DNA of 64,000 nt, taken from assembly GCA_037576215.1 (NCBI GenBank), contig JBANDB010000017.1:1488001-1552000 (forward strand), in the 5' to 3' direction. Made by a program: the position numbers and the translations under genes. Numbering within the stretch: the first letter of the stretch is position 1; every line of letters starts with the position of its first letter. The DNA comes from Armillaria gallica (lineage: Eukaryota; Basidiomycota; Agaricomycetes; Agaricales; Physalacriaceae). Positions 60,929 to 64,000 of this stretch are shown here, piece after piece. Under the pieces are notes generated by a model, which was given only the letters and a program-made list of their open reading frames with translations, did not search any database and was not told the origin of the DNA.

Positions 60929-62294
60929 TCACTCGTGTCGACGTCGCTTCCGAGAGGCAGTAGCAACACCCTTGGCAATTGAACGTGCGTTCTTATTGAT
61001 GAGCTTGATCCAGGGCACGACACTATCCAGACCCACGGTCTGATGGCCATCTCCAAGCGGTTCACCATATTTCTTCTTGTCGGCAACGTAGCAGGTGTTC
61101 AGGGATCTTCACGAGAATTGTATTCAGAATCAGAATTGAAAGATTTTCCAAGAACTTACTGTGTCATCTGCGCTTCTCCGGTGTTGCGGTAAGTTTCAAT
61201 GGTGTCATCGACATGGAGCCAAAACAGTTCATCATCATCCAAATTAATGCCACTCTCAGAACTCATGAGGAAGCGCTAAAACGAGGGTGTAAATCAGCAT
61301 GTGAACCTGCGAAGCTGTGTGAGAAGTAGAACTCACCAGAAAAGCGAGTCGCATATAGAGGTCCTGGGTTCGAGGAATTTCCGTGTTTTTGATCAAAGAA
61401 CTAGCCAAGTCTCCGATGTTCTTGATGGCCACTCCATCAGGTGTTTGGGATAGCAAAACCTATCAATTATGAGAACCAGTCCCAAGAGAGTTTGATGATG
61501 CACACCTTCTCTTTGATCGTTGCACGAAACTGGGTCAAGTGCTTTCGTGCAAGACTCAAGACTGCTGTAACCCGTGTGGGCTCTGTATCAGGAGGGAGAC
61601 CTTGAACTTGCAGCTCTCGCATGGTGCGCTGAGTAGATGGTGAGATGAGAATATCAACAGGGAAGCGAGACACACCAGGATAGACGTGGCGATGTCACCA
61701 CGGTAGCTGCTGAGGTTTGGGGACAGCAGGAAAACACGGACATATGACCAGATTTTGTTCTAGATGATGACTGAGGAGAGTTTGAATGCAACAGCATAAA
61801 ATGCGCACCTTCAATTCCGATGATAATTCCCATGTCTTGCTTACAGTCTTTCGCATTCCTCGCAGCATATCCTGATTAACGAGGACTGTCGCATACAGCA
61901 TGGCTAAGCGTTCCTCGAGTGCATGGGGCTGTTGAGAGAATTTCAAGAGGTCAGTCAAGACTCAGAATCTGAGAATAGGCAACGTTACGCTGCAGAAATT
62001 ATCCAGCTTCAACATGGACTCCTCTGAAAGCTCCATGTTGGCCTTGACAAACTGACTGAATGGTGTCAAATCCACCAGAAAAATGGATCCTGCAGCCGGT
62101 GCACCAGTCGCAGTCATAGGCAAATTGGAAGTGGGGTTCACGGGATCGTTGTTGGTTTGCTGGATTGAGTTGGCAGGCGGCAAGTCGTCATCATCATCAC
62201 TTAGAGTTTCCTCTGAGGGGTGCTCTGGCGATGAATGCAGAAAACGAAGCGAGGGATGAATGTTAGCGTCTGCAGGGCGGGGAGAGTCAGCCAT
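60929..62294 (-). CDS. Lineage-specific Agaricomycete protein of unknown function
   Basis: Start MADSPRPADANIHPSLRF at 62,294. The disordered, acidic N-terminus (SEETLSDDDDDLPPAN) is followed by an all-helical region: SQFVKANMELSEESMLKLD, ALEERLAMLYATVLVNQDML, NKIWSYVRVFLLSPNLSSY, RTMRELQVQGLPPDTEPTRV, GVAIKNIGDLASSLIKNTEI, LYMRLAFL. The C-terminal exon holds NTCYVADKKKYGEPLGDG and ends basic (ASRKRRRHE), probably a nuclear localisation signal; stop at 60,929. At least five introns, all GT..AG. I recall the pattern from multi-copy Agaricomycete families, but cannot assign a function. Divergent partner of the gene at 62,618. Confidence 0.7.
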
Positions 62295-62617
62295 GGTGAG
62301 TGGTGATATTAAAAAATAAGAGCGGTGGGGACGAACAGAGACCAGCTTATATATCTTCAAGGAATGCTGCCACCAACAAACAATGGATCGAGATGAAGGG
62401 AACAAAACAAACGAAGGGTGGCAGGTCGAAGAGACATTGCATGGCTGTTACATCACATGTGACGCTAGCCTCCAAATTTGGAATAGCCACCTGATTTCCT
62501 TTCAACAAGACCGTCAACGCGTTGAGAATCTATTATTTCTTCAATCTTATTGTTTGAGTGGTATTTAAAATGCGAGATCTCTCTTCTTGAAGATTTAAGG
62601 CTCTCTGATAAGCACCC
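62295..62617. promoter_or_regulatory. Shared divergent promoter region
   Basis: 323 bp between two start codons facing away from each other. TATATATC-like A/T words near 62,347 could serve the minus gene and GTATTTAAAATG near 62,561 the plus gene. Co-regulation is inference. Confidence 0.4.
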
Positions 62618-64000
62618 ATGGCCAAGGTCACTCCAATTCCCGAAGGTAAACCAAGTTTTGTTTCTTTGAGCATAGGAACTCATTAACATTGCGTTCCAGG
62701 CTTCGAGGCCCATCCTGATCCAAGAAACAAGACTGTCAAATGTATCTCTTGCTCCCAATGTGATCCCTTTGGCTCTGGTGCTGGAAAATGGATGGTCAAA
62801 AGCTCAGCAAAAAAACATCTCGAATCTGGAGCTCATATTCACCAGGTTAACCTGCGTATAGCCGAAGAACAACGGCAAGCTAAAGACGCAGAGCGACTTA
62901 GAGCAGCATATTCTACGGCCCCGCAGGCTCCAGTATTGGATTTTAACCAGGAAAATGCATCCTCGTGTCCGGAAATGTTTTTTCAGAATTCAACCTCACC
63001 AACTGCCAACTTTTCGGAATGGAATACGCCGCTGATATCTCTTGATCTTGATTCAAGTTTATATGATATCGAAGCAAGAAAGAGAGCTCTTCGTGAGCAA
63101 GTGGATGAGCTTCTTGAGCGGGCAGATTATCATGACCAACATGGATACGACGATGAAGAAGACGACCTGGCAGCAACGAATATCTATTACGAGCTGCAGA
63201 GTTATGGTGAGTAAGACTTGTTAGTATTCTATAGATAGCTGTTGATGAATTTATAGGGAATCCTGTCGACACTGAGAGGGAAGAGGCTCAGCGGATTTAT
63301 TCTGGAGACGATGATAACCGGTACAAACCATATCCAAGCAAAATCGTACGTGTATTGTGTATTAGATATGTTACAAATGTGTAAATTACTTGACTTACTC
63401 ACATTCTCCCTTACAGTATATGTTGCTCGACATCATAGACAATCTTCCCCGACTTCGGCTTTCAAACAGCCATCTGCAGCTCATCCTTTGGATGCTCAAT
63501 GAGTGTGGTGTTGATACACCATCATTTAAGGCATTCCGCGAGATGCAAAACCATTTGCAAACTGAAATATTTCCTGAAGTGTCAAAGCCATATACTTCTG
63601 CGATGGGAAATCATTTCTATGTTAATGATATTGCAGAGGCTATCGGACATGTAAGAACGTGTAACATCTTTTCCGCAACTTGATTACACTGACAGTCGAT
63701 GACATCAGGACTTTTCGAACCCTGAAATTGCACGACACCTTGACTTCTATCCTGAAGAGACTCAAGGACCGATTTCGGAAGTTTGGCAGGCACAACGATG
63801 GAAAGAATATTCTCCTTCACAGCTCACACCCATGTTTTCACGTGGGTATCGTCAGTTCTTCATCGAGGAAGTAACAGAGTTAGATGATGGGAGTCTCGTT
63901 CTTCCTCAAAACCTTATCATGCGCAAGAATGAGCTACATTCGGACTGTTTAAAAGTCGAAGCGACTCCGGTACGTTCTTATTACTCACATTAATTTACCT
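62618..64000 (+). CDS. Zinc-binding lineage-specific protein, partial
   Basis: The first exon, MAKVTPIPEG, ends at 62,645. The second, from 62,700, encodes a short zinc-finger-like module: CISCSQC, a spacer of about 20 residues, then KKHLESGAHIH. The third region is acidic (SLYDIEARKRALREQVDELLERADYHDQH). After an intron at 63,210-63,255 it continues NPVDTEREEAQRIYSG, then YMLLDIIDNLPRLRLSNSH, LILWMLNECGVDTPSFKAF and GNHFYVNDIAEAIGH, and after 63,700 NPEIARHLDFYPEETQGPI...MFSRGYRQFFIEEVTELDDG. The gene runs past the window edge. I recall the middle block as highly multi-copy in Agaricomycetes and often linked to transposase-like genes, so a transposon-derived origin is possible. Not proven from sequence. 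Confidence 0.7.

Noticed and set aside
1..64000. tRNA or rRNA genes
   Set aside because: No convincing cloverleaf with A and B boxes and no rRNA-like sequence was noticed by eye; a tRNAscan-SE and Rfam run would settle this.

Overview
The window looks like nuclear DNA of a filamentous basidiomycete, most likely an Agaricomycete. The real genes are cut by many introns of about 45-60 bp with GT..AG ends. The protein families (kinase-lobe proteins with a four-helix N-terminus, P450s, a 7TM family, allantoate-type MFS transporters) and the abundant Ty3/Gypsy elements fit this group. I cannot name the species. No rRNA, tRNA or CRISPR array was found by eye.

Left part, 1-19,280: an old, decayed array of segmental duplications. 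Blocks at 1-980 and 13,055-14,040 match, as do 5,340-6,930 and 15,385-17,000. Inside lie copies of one gene module: a plus-strand gene for a helical-bundle / kinase-lobe / tail-anchored protein, with P450 remnants on the opposite strand. Copy A (2,580-3,357) is a fragment. Copy B (8,558-11,689) is nearly complete. Copy C (19,281-22,357) reads as an intact gene.

Middle part, 22,405-47,809: two full-length LTR retrotransposons in the flank of copy C. A minus-strand chromovirus (22,405-31,586, TSD GCAAA) sits 48 bp after the stop of copy C. A plus-strand 14-kb Gypsy element (33,655-47,809, TSD GTGG/GTGGT) is inserted inside the P450 gene belonging to copy C, splitting its N-terminus (47,810-48,300) from the rest (31,747-33,654). 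The Gypsy element itself carries a CACTA-like MITE (37,784-38,046) and a very long extra reading frame between protease and reverse transcriptase. Both elements are dead. In the Gypsy element nearly all in-frame stops are TGA where arginine would fit, as expected from CpG decay, and the host DNA next to the elements is strongly depleted in CpG.

Right part, 48,300-64,000: more ordinary gene space. It holds a hAT-like MITE (48,592-49,130), an apparently intact acyl-CoA-synthetase-like gene (minus, 50,866-53,644), a seven-TM protein gene (plus, 55,663-56,990), an MFS transporter with a frameshift and a stop (minus, 57,763-59,587), and a divergent pair of lineage-specific genes (minus, 60,929-62,294; plus, 62,618 to beyond the window). 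Exon joins were read by eye by matching splice sites to conserved residues and are approximate where stated.
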